From: Mesorhizobium sp. Root554
GTDB taxonomy: Bacteria > Pseudomonadota > Alphaproteobacteria > Rhizobiales > Rhizobiaceae
Length of the DNA stretch: 64,000 nt
NCBI RefSeq assembly: GCF_001427025.1
Contig: NZ_LMGA01000001.1
Location: forward strand, 2,139,941 to 2,203,940
Reading direction: 5' to 3'
In this document: positions 40,786-48,929 of the stretch, in pieces
Layout of the letters: every line of letters starts with the position of its first letter
Numbering within the stretch: position 1 is the stretch's first letter
Program-made: the position numbers and the translations under genes
Notes under the pieces: model-generated
The model's database searches: none
What the model saw: only the letters and a program-made list of their open reading frames with translations
What the model was told of the DNA's origin: nothing

Positions 40786-41814
40786 TCAGGCGCTTGCCAG
40801 GAACAGCGAGCGGATGTCCGGCACGGCTGTCGTAAACACACGGCGGCGGTGTTCGTACTCGGCAATGGTCTGGCGATCGTGCACCACCTCGCGGGCATAC
40901 TCCTCCTCGATCATTCTCAGGGCTTCCTCGGGCGTGTAGCTAAGCGGCGCCCTTTCCCGAAGCATGATCGCGTCGGCGCGGTAGATGCGGTCGATGATAT
41001 CGCAGCCGGTGAGGATGGAATCGCGCTTCGCCTCGTCGGTAAGCCGCTCCGAATTCAGCCAGGTCATCACCTCTCTCACAAGCCCCTGGAAGCGCTCCGG
41101 CAGGCGCTTGTAATTCTGGAAAAGCCATTTCGTGCGACCGTTGGTCATGCCGTGCAGATGGCACAGGGCCGCCAGCTCGAACCGCATCGTCTCGCGCATG
41201 ATGTGGAGGCTGGTGTCGTAGTCGCCCGATCCCCACGCGCCCATGATGTCCTTGAACTCGGGATAGCCACCCTTCCTGTTGCTGTAGAAGATAAAAGCAA
41301 GCTTGTTCCAGAAGTCCTCATCGAAGAACGCGGCATATTCGTCGGCGTTCTGGACGCAGCGCCCGACCCTGAGCTTGTGCAGGCCATCGCCCACTCCGTC
41401 CGAAAGATGTTGGCGCAGGATCTTGGTGCTGGCCCGGGCACGCTCATAGAGCGAAAGAACCTCGTCCTTCCAGCCTTCCACTTCCGCGCGCGTCAGGTAC
41501 TCGACGTCGAAACCGAAACCTCCCGCGGAAAGATAGTCGTAATAGGCGCGGACCCTGCTGCCGTCATGAGCGATATAAGACCGCGGCCCCACACGCTGCG
41601 CATCGGGAAGCTCATCGCCGATGACGTAAAGATCGATGTCCGAGTGCTTGTTGCCGATCCCCTCGACCAGAGTGCCGGAGAGCACAACCATGTCACCCGG
41701 CAGCGCGCAGGCCCGCTCGAATATCTCCTGCTCCGACACCACGAGCTGGCCGCCAAGAAACTCGTATATCCGGCCACCTGTCGAATCGAGCTTTGCTTTC
41801 GCGGCCTCGCTCAT
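40786..41814 (-). CDS. Nucleotidyltransferase-like protein (Pol-beta superfamily)
   Basis: A 342-residue soluble protein. At residues 47-61 the sequence GTLVEGIGNKHSDID matches the Pol-beta superfamily pattern (GS/GT, then D59-x-D61), and D103 in GFDVEYL is a plausible third metal ligand. The remaining about 230 residues are helical and without a family I recognise. Such enzymes transfer nucleotidyl groups to small molecules, antibiotics, RNA or proteins. It is located between a decarboxylase-type amidohydrolase (50 bases upstream) and an MFS transporter (5 bases downstream). The acceptor is unknown. Confidence 0.72.
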   Translation of the reverse strand: MSEAAKAKLDSTGGRIYEFLGGQLVVSEQEIFERACALPGDMVVLSGTLVEGIGNKHSDIDLYVIGDELPDAQRVGPRSYIAHDGSRVRAYYDYLSAGGFGFDVEYLTRAEVEGWKDEVLSLYERARASTKILRQHLSDGVGDGLHKLRVGRCVQNADEYAAFFDEDFWNKLAFIFYSNRKGGYPEFKDIMGAWGSGDYDTSLHIMRETMRFELAALCHLHGMTNGRTKWLFQNYKRLPERFQGLVREVMTWLNSERLTDEAKRDSILTGCDIIDRIYRADAIMLRERAPLSYTPEEALRMIEEEYAREVVHDRQTIAEYEHRRRVFTTAVPDIRSLFLASA

Positions 41815-41864
41815 CTTTCAGGTCCTCCAATACTGCGCATGGCGTCGTTTCCGCCATGCGTCTC

Positions 41865-42854
41865 TCAGGTCAGTCCCAGCAGCCGGTCCGCATTGCCATG
41901 TGCGATTTTGGCGACGTCGGCAGGCGCCAGCGCGATCTTGTCCAGAAAATGGCGGCCTTCTTCGTTGCTGCTGAAGGGGTAATCTATGGAAAACATCACC
42001 CGGTCGATGCCGAACGTATCGATGGCGACCTTGAGCGCCGGCTGGCTGAAAACCCCGCTGGTCGTCAGATGGACCTGTTCGAGCATCGTCTGCCGGAGCG
42101 GCCGCTCGATGCCGACGAAATCCGGCACGAAGAGTTCGTCGCAGCGATCGAGCATCATCGGCAGCATTTCACCCATATGACCGATGATGAGTTGCAGCGA
42201 GGGGTGACGATCCAGGCAGCCGGCAGCGATCAGCCGCAAGACGTGGATCGCCGTCTCGGCGTGCCAGCCGAAACCGGCCATCGCCAGCAGCATGTTCACC
42301 GGCGGCTTCAAACCGCTGAAATAGGCGTCGCGCACCGCCTTGGGCGGAATGCCGGGATGGATATAAAGCGGCACCTTGAGCTGTTCGGCGCGCGCGAGGA
42401 TGGGCTCGAAGGACTCGTGATCCAGGAACAGGTCGTCGGTCAGGCCGCTTATCAGAGCGCCGACGAAGCCGAACTCGTTGACGGTGCGCGCCAGTTCGTC
42501 GGCCGACGCCTGCGGGCTCGTCATCGGCAGATGCGCGAACGCCGCGAAGCGGCCCGGATGGGCCTTCATTTTCTCGGCGACGGTGTCGTTGTATTCGCGG
42601 GCCATCGCAATGCCCGCCTCGCCCTCGACCAGGTCCGCCGCGGGGCCCAGAACGGAAAGCACCTGCACGGTGATGCCACTCTCGTCCATCAGCCTGATGC
42701 GCTCGTCGTCCATGTCGTTGAGCTGGCGAACCCAGTTTTCTATGCCGGGCTGGCGCGCCTGCTTGGAATACCCTCTTTTTTCCTTCGCAGCCGGATCGAT
42801 CCGGTCGGTAAAGGACGAAAAGCGAACGTGTTCTTCGAGAGAAACTATGCGCAT
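41865..42854 (-). CDS. Amidohydrolase-fold decarboxylase-like protein (gamma-resorcylate decarboxylase/ACMSD type)
   Basis: A 329-residue metal-dependent protein. The N-terminal metal motif is SLEEHV (E7-x-H9), as in gamma-resorcylate and related non-oxidative decarboxylases, rather than the HxH of true amidohydrolases. Other sites match: LYIHPG (metal His), IIGHMGEMLP (catalytic His) and FSIDYPF (metal Asp). Members decarboxylate hydroxybenzoates, and isoorotate decarboxylase has the same fold. In this locus a pyrimidine or heteroaromatic carboxylate is an attractive substrate, which is an inference. It lies 50 bases upstream of the nucleotidyltransferase-like gene. Confidence 0.85.
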   Translation of the reverse strand: MRIVSLEEHVRFSSFTDRIDPAAKEKRGYSKQARQPGIENWVRQLNDMDDERIRLMDESGITVQVLSVLGPAADLVEGEAGIAMAREYNDTVAEKMKAHPGRFAAFAHLPMTSPQASADELARTVNEFGFVGALISGLTDDLFLDHESFEPILARAEQLKVPLYIHPGIPPKAVRDAYFSGLKPPVNMLLAMAGFGWHAETAIHVLRLIAAGCLDRHPSLQLIIGHMGEMLPMMLDRCDELFVPDFVGIERPLRQTMLEQVHLTTSGVFSQPALKVAIDTFGIDRVMFSIDYPFSSNEEGRHFLDKIALAPADVAKIAHGNADRLLGLT

Positions 42855-43027
42855 GGATGCTTCCTGGGATTCGTCACGGTCCAGGCTACAGCCTTACCCG
42901 CCACGAAGGCCGGCGAAAACAGCCGATCCCGAAAATGAAAACCCTTGCCGGCCAACTTAAGGACAACGGCAAGGTTCAAGAATTCACCAAATCTGCCGCA
43001 AGCAAGCCGCGATATCCGGTCAGCCAT

Positions 43028-43066
43028 CTGGGGTGCTCCCACCGAAAATCGGCGGAAGCACCCCAG
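43028..43066 (-). terminator. Large hairpin downstream of the fold-III decarboxylase-like gene
   Basis: CTGGGGTGCT at 43028 pairs with AGCACCCCAG ending at 43066, and the stem continues inward with a few mismatches to about 17 bp around AAA. There is no T-run, but the position just after the stop at 43095 suggests a terminator or mRNA 3' end stabiliser. Confidence 0.55.
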
Positions 43067-43094
43067 AAAGGAGAACCGGTTGGGATCGGAAGCC

Positions 43095-44372
43095 TCAGAG
43101 AGGCTTCTTCTCCGGCAGCACGTGGCGCCACTTGTCCATTTCACCACCAGGTGAAGTGATAAGGTTCGCTTCACCTGCCGTGTCGATGATGACCTCGGCG
43201 GCAGGCGGAATGTTCAGGAATTCCATGTGCTGGGTGGCGCAGTAACAGCCCACGTCCATGACAAGCACAAAATCCTCCGGACCGACGGTGCTCGGCGCGG
43301 TATATTCACCCGGCAGAACGTAGTCGTGGCGCAGGATGCCGCGCCCACGGATGGCGACATCGATCGCATCCTTGTCGGCGGGAATTTCCTTCATGTTCTT
43401 GTCGAGGAACTTCACATTGTGGTGACGTTCCTTGTACTGAGCCGAAGGAATGAGCACACGCGAACCGTTGGTCAGGACCTGGTAGTTGCCCGGGTTCTTG
43501 ATCGGCTCACGCTTGATGCTCAGCAACAGCGCGGCGCAGTCGCCGAGAAGATCGCGGGCCGGCTCGAACCAGAACTTCACGTGCTCGCCAACGCCGTAAT
43601 TCTTGGCGATTTCGCGCAGGCGAACGAAATATTCGTCCCACTCGAAGTGCTTCTTTTCCTCTTCGAGCTCTTCGTAGCTGAAGGCATAGCCGCCAGCGAA
43701 GTTGATCGCCGAGGCCTCCGGGAAGTAGGTCTTGTGGATCATGAAGACCTGCTCGAGGATGCCGACCATGCCGCCAAGCGAATTGCCGCTGCCGCAATAG
43801 AGTTCGAAGCAGTCGAGCTTGCGGTTGCTCTTGTCGAGCAGCGCACGCAGTTCGCTGAGCTGGCTGTACTTGATGCCGGGCTTGCCGGAACCAAGGCTAT
43901 CCAGGCGAACGTTGATCGAGGCCTTCGGATGGTTCTTGATCAGGTAGGAAATCTCGTCGAGGCTCGACAGGAACATCGGGTCGCCGGTCGGCGCCCAGAA
44001 GTCGATGTCGGCATTGGAGACGTGGCCGGGCGAGATGATGAATTTGTCGAAGCCATGCTGCTTCTTGAGCAGCTTGTATTCTGCCGGAAGCTGAAGCAGG
44101 ACGCCGACATTGAGCTGCTGGAACGGCTTGATGACATGCGGGTTGGAATTCGGGAAGAACGGAACGAAAAGCTCCACCCTTTTGTCGATTCCGGCCGCGA
44201 GGGCGGCGTGCTTGATGCGCCTGACATTCTTGATCAGATGGGCTTCGCTGTAGACGAAAGCCGGCGTGCCGACAGTGTCGGCCACGGTCTTAAGATTGTG
44301 GCTCTCGAGCCATGTGTTCGACAACCTATCGGCGCTTGGCGCCTTACTAACTTCCGCCATTTTGTCGTTCAT
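43095..44372 (-). CDS. PLP fold-III (ornithine/diaminopimelate/carboxynorspermidine decarboxylase) homologue lacking the PLP lysine
   Basis: A 425-residue protein of the alanine-racemase/ODC fold: TPAFVYSEAHLIKNVRRI, ELYCGSGNSLGGM, AINFAGGYAFSYEE, WFEPARDLLG and a C-terminal barrel. Where family members have A-V-K-A-N, with Lys forming the Schiff base to PLP, this protein has P71-F-F73-P-N75; Phe73 replaces Lys. The region that normally holds the proton-donating Cys (G-P-L-C-E-S-G-D) reads GRGILRHD, with Ile346 at the Cys position. It therefore cannot work as a normal decarboxylase and may be a binding protein or a new enzyme. It is the first gene of a leftward unit and diverges from the trpF-like gene. 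Confidence 0.8.
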   Translation of the reverse strand: MNDKMAEVSKAPSADRLSNTWLESHNLKTVADTVGTPAFVYSEAHLIKNVRRIKHAALAAGIDKRVELFVPFFPNSNPHVIKPFQQLNVGVLLQLPAEYKLLKKQHGFDKFIISPGHVSNADIDFWAPTGDPMFLSSLDEISYLIKNHPKASINVRLDSLGSGKPGIKYSQLSELRALLDKSNRKLDCFELYCGSGNSLGGMVGILEQVFMIHKTYFPEASAINFAGGYAFSYEELEEEKKHFEWDEYFVRLREIAKNYGVGEHVKFWFEPARDLLGDCAALLLSIKREPIKNPGNYQVLTNGSRVLIPSAQYKERHHNVKFLDKNMKEIPADKDAIDVAIRGRGILRHDYVLPGEYTAPSTVGPEDFVLVMDVGCYCATQHMEFLNIPPAAEVIIDTAGEANLITSPGGEMDKWRHVLPEKKPL

Positions 44373-44420
44373 TAAGCAACCCTCTTCATAAAGATGTCAT
44401 GCCTCTGTCAAATTTGAGAA

Positions 44421-44506
44421 CTTTCTTCCTTGATAAGCAAGCTCTTTTTTGATCTCGGCTCCTTTTTTTGATCCGCTGGACCCCAATCTCTCTTTTTTGA
44501 TCCGCT
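44421..44506. repeat. Four tandem 19-bp direct repeats in a divergent promoter region
   Basis: Copies begin at 44421, 44440, 44459 and 44488; consensus CTCYTTTTTTTGATCCGCT. The first copy is degenerate (TGATAAGCA in place of TGATCCGCT), and a 10-base insertion (44478-44487) separates copies 3 and 4. The GAT core recurs at 44432, 44451, 44470 and 44499. The array lies between the fold-III decarboxylase-like gene and the trpF-like gene, so it is a likely binding array for a regulator of both. Spacings of 19 and 29 bases differ by about one helical turn. Confidence 0.7.
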
Positions 44507-44655
44507 AGATTGACCGAGTTGAAGCGTTCCGATACTTTTTTTAACATTGAAACTCAGACACATTGGTCCGCGCGCGGCTTCGGCCGCCTTACCCCATAAC
44601 CGCGTCATGCAAATTTTCGCATGACGTCATCCAACCGCTATGAGGCACCCCTTTC

Positions 44656-45318
44656 ATGTTGACGCAGGTTTACGAAGCAGCCACGCCCGATGACGCCCGC
44701 CGCATGTGCGAGATCGGCCTCGATCACGTCGGACTGATCATCGGATCCGGCGAGTATCCGCGCGAACTTCCGTTCGATCAGGCCAGGGAAATTGCGGCGG
44801 AAATCAAGGGGCCTTCGAAATTCCTGGCTCTTTTCATGAGCAGCAATGTCGATTTCATCGCCGACTGGGTTGCTCGTCTGAAGGCGCCTGTCCTTCACCT
44901 GGGTGCGCATGCCGACAAGATCACGCCGGCCGATGTCGCCTCGCTCAAGCGCCAGTTGCCCAACACCAAGCTGATGCGCAGCATTCCCATGACCGGCGAG
45001 GAAAGCATCGAAATCGCCAGGAGCTATGAAAACATCGCCGACTTCCTGCTTCTCGACAGCATCGCCGCGAACGGCCAGTTCGGCGCCCTCGGCGTCACCC
45101 ATGACTGGAATGTCAGCCGCAAGATCGTCGAACAGGTGAAGACCCCTGTAATCCTGGCCGGCGGCCTGCACCCCGGCAACGTTGCCGAGGCCATACGCAA
45201 GGTCAGGCCTTTCGGCGTCGACTCCTTCTCCAAGACGAACCGCAATGACGGTTCGTTCCGCAAGGATTTTGACCTGGTTCGACGCTTCCATGAAGAAGCC
45301 CGGGCGGCGTTGGGATAA
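44656..45318 (+). CDS. Phosphoribosylanthranilate isomerase (TrpF)-like protein lacking the catalytic cysteine
   Basis: A 220-residue TIM-barrel protein. TrpF landmarks are present: GLDHVGLIIG, PVLHLGAH (QLHG position), the general acid region FLLLDS with D134, LAGGLHPGNVAEAI and a late GVDSFSKTNRNDGSFRKD resembling GVDVSSGVE-GxKD. The N-terminal KICG motif is replaced by QVYE, so the catalytic base Cys becomes Tyr6. It may catalyse a different isomerisation (Amadori-type or otherwise) of a ribosylated intermediate or bind it. It stands alone on the plus strand, with a strong terminator at 45388. Confidence 0.82.
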   Translation: MLTQVYEAATPDDARRMCEIGLDHVGLIIGSGEYPRELPFDQAREIAAEIKGPSKFLALFMSSNVDFIADWVARLKAPVLHLGAHADKITPADVASLKRQLPNTKLMRSIPMTGEESIEIARSYENIADFLLLDSIAANGQFGALGVTHDWNVSRKIVEQVKTPVILAGGLHPGNVAEAIRKVRPFGVDSFSKTNRNDGSFRKDFDLVRRFHEEARAALG

Positions 45319-45387
45319 TTCCCGTCATACCAGCCGCGGCAGGCCGCATTTCTGCCGCTGGCTGTTATTAATCGGTTTAGTTCAAAC

Positions 45388-45427
45388 ACCCGGCCATGCG
45401 CTTTATCGCAGCGGCCGGGTTTCTTTT
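45388..45427 (+). terminator. Rho-independent terminator after the trpF-like gene
   Basis: ACCCGGCC (45388-45395) pairs with GGCCGGGT (45413-45420), with an inner TGCG/CGCA helix, followed by TTCTTTT. It may also serve the convergent gene. Confidence 0.8.
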
Positions 45428-46394
45428 AAATGCTTTCCTGGACCCGCTTCACCGAAGTGATCGTGTCCTCGAGACTGGCTTCCTTCCAGATCGGATCGCC
45501 GGTCCAGCGCTCGGTCAGTGCCCGGTACATCGCGGTCATCGGCGGGATGAGCTGCGGCGGCGCCTTTTCCATCTTCGGCCAGCTGTCGCGCGGCACCTTC
45601 GTCGCCGCCCAGTGGCGCACCTGGCCACCGAGATCGATACGGGCGTAATAGTCGCGCAGGATCTGCTTGCCGACGTGGAAATCGCCGAGCAGGAAGCGGT
45701 TCTCGTCGGCGGTGCCCGCCGTATCGACAAGAATGATCTCCCCGTCGGCGGCGATGCCGAACTCGAATTTCCCGTCGCTGTGGTCGAGGCCGACCTTGGC
45801 TGCGTGCTTAGTCAGCACATCGTCGATCTGGATGGTCAGCTGCTTGACCCGGTCCATCTGCGCGTCGGACAGCAGCGCGACATCCTTGGCCTCGTCCTCG
45901 GTGATGAACCGGTCGATCTCTTCCAGCTTGGTGGTGAACTCGATCACCGGGCGCGGCAACCGGTCGGCCGGCTTCGGCATCTTGGTCAGGCCAAGCGACT
46001 CCAGCGAGATTTCTCCGCTGTCGAGGCGGCGGAAAGCCGACGATCCGGGCGGCAGCGAATTGCGGAAGATCACCTGCAACGGGATCAGGCAGTTGCGGGC
46101 GTTGCGGTAGAGTGCGCCATCGGCCGGATCGAGCACCCGCAGAAGTTGGAACTCTATACGGTTCGGCGGCAGGAACCGCAGGAAATGCGTCCGGATGCCA
46201 TGCTCTTTCAGAAGAGCGAAATTGGCGACCGCCATGCGGCAAAGCGCTTCGCCCTTGCCGGGAATCTTGTCCGGCATCTTGCCGTAATGAAAAATCGAAT
46301 AATCGTCGGTGAAATCGAAAATGCCGATACCCTCGGCATTATCGGTCGGCGCCTGCACGACGGTTAAATTCTTGGTGGACCACTTTTTTGGCAT
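45426..46394 (-). CDS. SAICAR synthetase (PurC)-like ATP-dependent ligase
   Basis: A 322-residue member of the PurC family, which couples a carboxylate to L-aspartate with ATP. Landmarks are FDFTDDYSIFHYGKMPD and the IPGKGEALCRMAVANF region; signature 1 is recognisable but altered (IPLQVIFRNSLPPGSS, with Gln107 where PurC has Glu), and signature 2 is intact (DGKFEFG, K209 and E211). It is about 70 residues longer than many bacterial PurCs and clearly not the housekeeping copy. In formycin biosynthesis a PurC-like enzyme adds aspartate to a C-ribosylated heterocyclic carboxylate. It lies 50 bases after the beta-RFAP-synthase-like gene, same operon. Confidence 0.82.
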   Translation of the reverse strand: MPKKWSTKNLTVVQAPTDNAEGIGIFDFTDDYSIFHYGKMPDKIPGKGEALCRMAVANFALLKEHGIRTHFLRFLPPNRIEFQLLRVLDPADGALYRNARNCLIPLQVIFRNSLPPGSSAFRRLDSGEISLESLGLTKMPKPADRLPRPVIEFTTKLEEIDRFITEDEAKDVALLSDAQMDRVKQLTIQIDDVLTKHAAKVGLDHSDGKFEFGIAADGEIILVDTAGTADENRFLLGDFHVGKQILRDYYARIDLGGQVRHWAATKVPRDSWPKMEKAPPQLIPPMTAMYRALTERWTGDPIWKEASLEDTITSVKRVQESI

Positions 46395-46444
46395 GGCCGG
46401 ATATGCAACTCGTTACTGGCGCCGGAATATGGCGCGATTGACTG

Positions 46445-47554
46445 TTACTTGGACGCAAAAGCCCAGTCTGGAACACGCTCCACAGACGCCGCCGTATTGG
46501 TGGCGCGCGTGAACCAGTAGTCGCTGACGGTGCCTTCCTGCTTCATTTCCTTCAGCCATCCCACCGCCTTCGATGGGTTGCGCGTGAAGCTGAAGCAGCC
46601 CGGACCCATGCTGCTCATGCCGATCGCGTCGATGCCGTTCTTGCGCGACTCGTTGAGAACCTTGTGGACCTTCGGGTTCTGGATTCCGATCTGCTTCTGC
46701 TTGAAGTAGGTGTCGAAGGTGATGCGGTTGAAGGCGATGCAGAACGCCTCGTAGTCGCCTTCCACCACGGCGGGCGCCAGCCCCATGAACACGGCATGCG
46801 CGGTCTTGCGTGCCTCCACCAGCGGGATCGGCAGTTCCTTGCGGAAGAAGTCGGCTTCCGGCTGGCCATGGATATGCTCGCCGGCCGGCATGATCATCAG
46901 GATCGGCCAGTTCGGAAACGCCGTGGAAACCAGAACAGGCGGCTTGCGCCCGGCGCGCGCGAAGCGGCTGGGGACCAGATACTTCTTCGGATCGTCGGAA
47001 AAATCGTTGGTCACCCGGTGGCCGCCGTCGCAGATGAAGCCGCCGCGGTCCGTCAGGTTGACGCTGCCGCCGGAGGTGCCGGCGCGGCCGGCATAGATGG
47101 CGATCTCCTCGGTCGTCATGTTGCGCTCGTTGAGCGCGGCGTAGGCCTTGCCGATGCTGAGCAGCGCCGTGGTCTTGGAACCGAAGCCGCTGTGGCGGGG
47201 CAAGCCGGCCTCGACGACGATCTTGGCCGGATCGCCCTTGATGCCCCGGCGCAGACGCTGCAGGTAATCCTCGAAGATTTCCTTGTAGTCCGACGCGTTG
47301 TCGTCAGTGACCACACTCATCTTCTTGGAAGGCGTGGCCAGAACGCGGAAACTCGGCGCGGCGACGGCCAGCGAAGCCATGCCGTTCTTGCGGCCCATTT
47401 CACCATTCAGATCGATCAGCGTGAAGCTGAGGCGTGCTGCAGACGTGACACGAACCGACCATCCCTCATCGCCCGACCGCAATTCGGAAAAACTGGGTGC
47501 TGGTCCGGCTGAAAGCGTCGAAGCGTCTGGTCCTGCCCGCATTACGATATCCAC
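46445..47554 (-). CDS. Beta-RFAP synthase-like C-ribosyl synthase (GHMP fold)
   Basis: A 369-residue protein of the beta-ribofuranosylaminobenzene 5'-phosphate synthase family. These enzymes condense PRPP with an aromatic carboxylate, releasing CO2 and PPi and forming a C-riboside. Landmarks: ARLSFTLIDLNGEMGRKNG (residues 40-58), GLPRHSGFGSKTTALLSIG (117-135) and AGRAGTSGGSVNLTDRGGFI (155-174). Known members are MptG for methanopterin and ForT/PyfQ for the C-nucleosides formycin and pyrazofurin. No methanopterin gene occurs in the window, while PurC- and PurH-like genes do, which favours the C-nucleoside type. The acceptor ring is unknown. Confidence 0.85.
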   Translation of the reverse strand: MDIVMRAGPDASTLSAGPAPSFSELRSGDEGWSVRVTSAARLSFTLIDLNGEMGRKNGMASLAVAAPSFRVLATPSKKMSVVTDDNASDYKEIFEDYLQRLRRGIKGDPAKIVVEAGLPRHSGFGSKTTALLSIGKAYAALNERNMTTEEIAIYAGRAGTSGGSVNLTDRGGFICDGGHRVTNDFSDDPKKYLVPSRFARAGRKPPVLVSTAFPNWPILMIMPAGEHIHGQPEADFFRKELPIPLVEARKTAHAVFMGLAPAVVEGDYEAFCIAFNRITFDTYFKQKQIGIQNPKVHKVLNESRKNGIDAIGMSSMGPGCFSFTRNPSKAVGWLKEMKQEGTVSDYWFTRATNTAASVERVPDWAFASK

Positions 47555-47678
47555 ACCCGTTTCTGAGCCTGTCGCATTATTGCGATTTTTCGCAGATTAG
47601 GAACACGGCTAATCACTGTCAACGACCAAACCGGGACGCGGCGGGATTTGTCGGGCGGCAGCAGGCGCCGCCCGCCGG

Positions 47679-48917
47679 TCAGAGTTTTTTGCGTGGCGTG
47701 GGGTCGAGATTGAAGATCCGTGCCGCGTTCAACCCAAGGATGTTGCGCTTGGCCTGCTCGGACAGGAACGGCAGGTCGTAGATGGTCGAGGGCAGGTCGA
47801 AGTCGAAATGCGGCCAGTCCGAAGCGAACAGCAGCTGCGTCTCGGCATTGATCATGTCGAGCGTCACCTTCAGCGCATCAGGATGCGTCGTCTCCATCGG
47901 CTGCGTCGTATACCAGCAGTTCTCCCGCATATATTCGCTCGGCAATTTCTTGAGCTGGGGCGCTTCGGACTGGCGCATCAGGTACTGATCGTCCAGTCGC
48001 TGCATCAGGAAGGGAACCCAGGCCAGACCGCTCTCCACCCATATGGACTTCAGCCTGGGGAAGCGCTCCGGAATGCCGTTCAGGATCCAGTTCGTCATGT
48101 GGACCATATTGCACCAGACGAAGCCCAGCGCGTGCATGCCGAGGAACCGGTTGACGGTCATCAGCGACGGGTCCTGCCAGTGGTAGCCGGAGTGGAACGC
48201 GATCGGTTTGTCGAATTCCTGCATCACCGAATAGAGTTCCATATAGTCGTTGTGATGCACCGGCTTGTACCGCGTGCTGGTGACGCAGAAGCCGATGACG
48301 CTGTCGTGGTGGCCGACCTCCCTGACCGTTCGCACCGCCTCTTCCGGCGTGTTGAACGGGATATAGGCCAGCGTCTTGATGCGGTCGTCCGCCGCCAGGA
48401 TGCGCTCGATCATGAAGCGGTTGTAGGCGCGGCCCAGCCACACCTCCATCTCGGGCTGCGGATGCATGCCAAGGAACAGCATCGGCGTCGGGAACACGAC
48501 CATATAGTCGATGCCGAGCGAATTCATCGCCCTTTGCGTCAGCACGACGTCGCGATGCACATCCGTCTCGCTGACGGTCTCGCGCCGGTCGTCGCTCATC
48601 GGTATGCGGCCCCCGACAGACTGATAGCGAAGGCCGAAATCGCCGTTCAGCCCATAGGGCGGCGCACCCATGCGCTGCTTGTAGTAGCGGATGGCGTTGT
48701 CCTTCACGACCGGATCTTCAATGTACTGGATGATCTCGTGCCAGGATATTGACTCGATATGGTGGGCGTCGATGTCGCAGATCAGCCAATCCTCGAAGCC
48801 CCGCTTCTTGGCGTCCTTGCGGGCATGGTCGAGGATGTCGCGCGTATCGGTGTGGATGCCGATGGTTTGAACCGGCATGGGTTCCCCAGGGCGGGAAAGC
48901 GGGGTCGCATCGTTCAT
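47679..48917 (-). CDS. Amidohydrolase-2 family metal-dependent hydrolase/decarboxylase
   Basis: A 412-residue TIM-barrel protein. Metal-site patterns are ICDIDAHH near the N-terminus (residues about 46-53), a central AFHSGYHW and the C-terminal FASDWPHFDFDLPSTI with the metal-binding Asp, as in ACMSD-like amidohydrolases that hydrolyse or decarboxylate aromatic ring-cleavage products. It is not closely similar to the protein at 41865. It is the third gene of the Rieske-led operon; a 12-base gap separates it from the 123-residue protein gene, which suggests a tight functional link. Confidence 0.83.
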   Translation of the reverse strand: MNDATPLSRPGEPMPVQTIGIHTDTRDILDHARKDAKKRGFEDWLICDIDAHHIESISWHEIIQYIEDPVVKDNAIRYYKQRMGAPPYGLNGDFGLRYQSVGGRIPMSDDRRETVSETDVHRDVVLTQRAMNSLGIDYMVVFPTPMLFLGMHPQPEMEVWLGRAYNRFMIERILAADDRIKTLAYIPFNTPEEAVRTVREVGHHDSVIGFCVTSTRYKPVHHNDYMELYSVMQEFDKPIAFHSGYHWQDPSLMTVNRFLGMHALGFVWCNMVHMTNWILNGIPERFPRLKSIWVESGLAWVPFLMQRLDDQYLMRQSEAPQLKKLPSEYMRENCWYTTQPMETTHPDALKVTLDMINAETQLLFASDWPHFDFDLPSTIYDLPFLSEQAKRNILGLNAARIFNLDPTPRKKL

Positions 48918-48929
48918 CGTCTTCTACCT

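Noticed and set aside
46445..47554. Methanopterin synthesis gene mptG
   Set aside because: The family fits, but no fae, mch, mtdB, fhc or other tetrahydromethanopterin genes occur in the window, whereas PurC- and PurH-like genes do.
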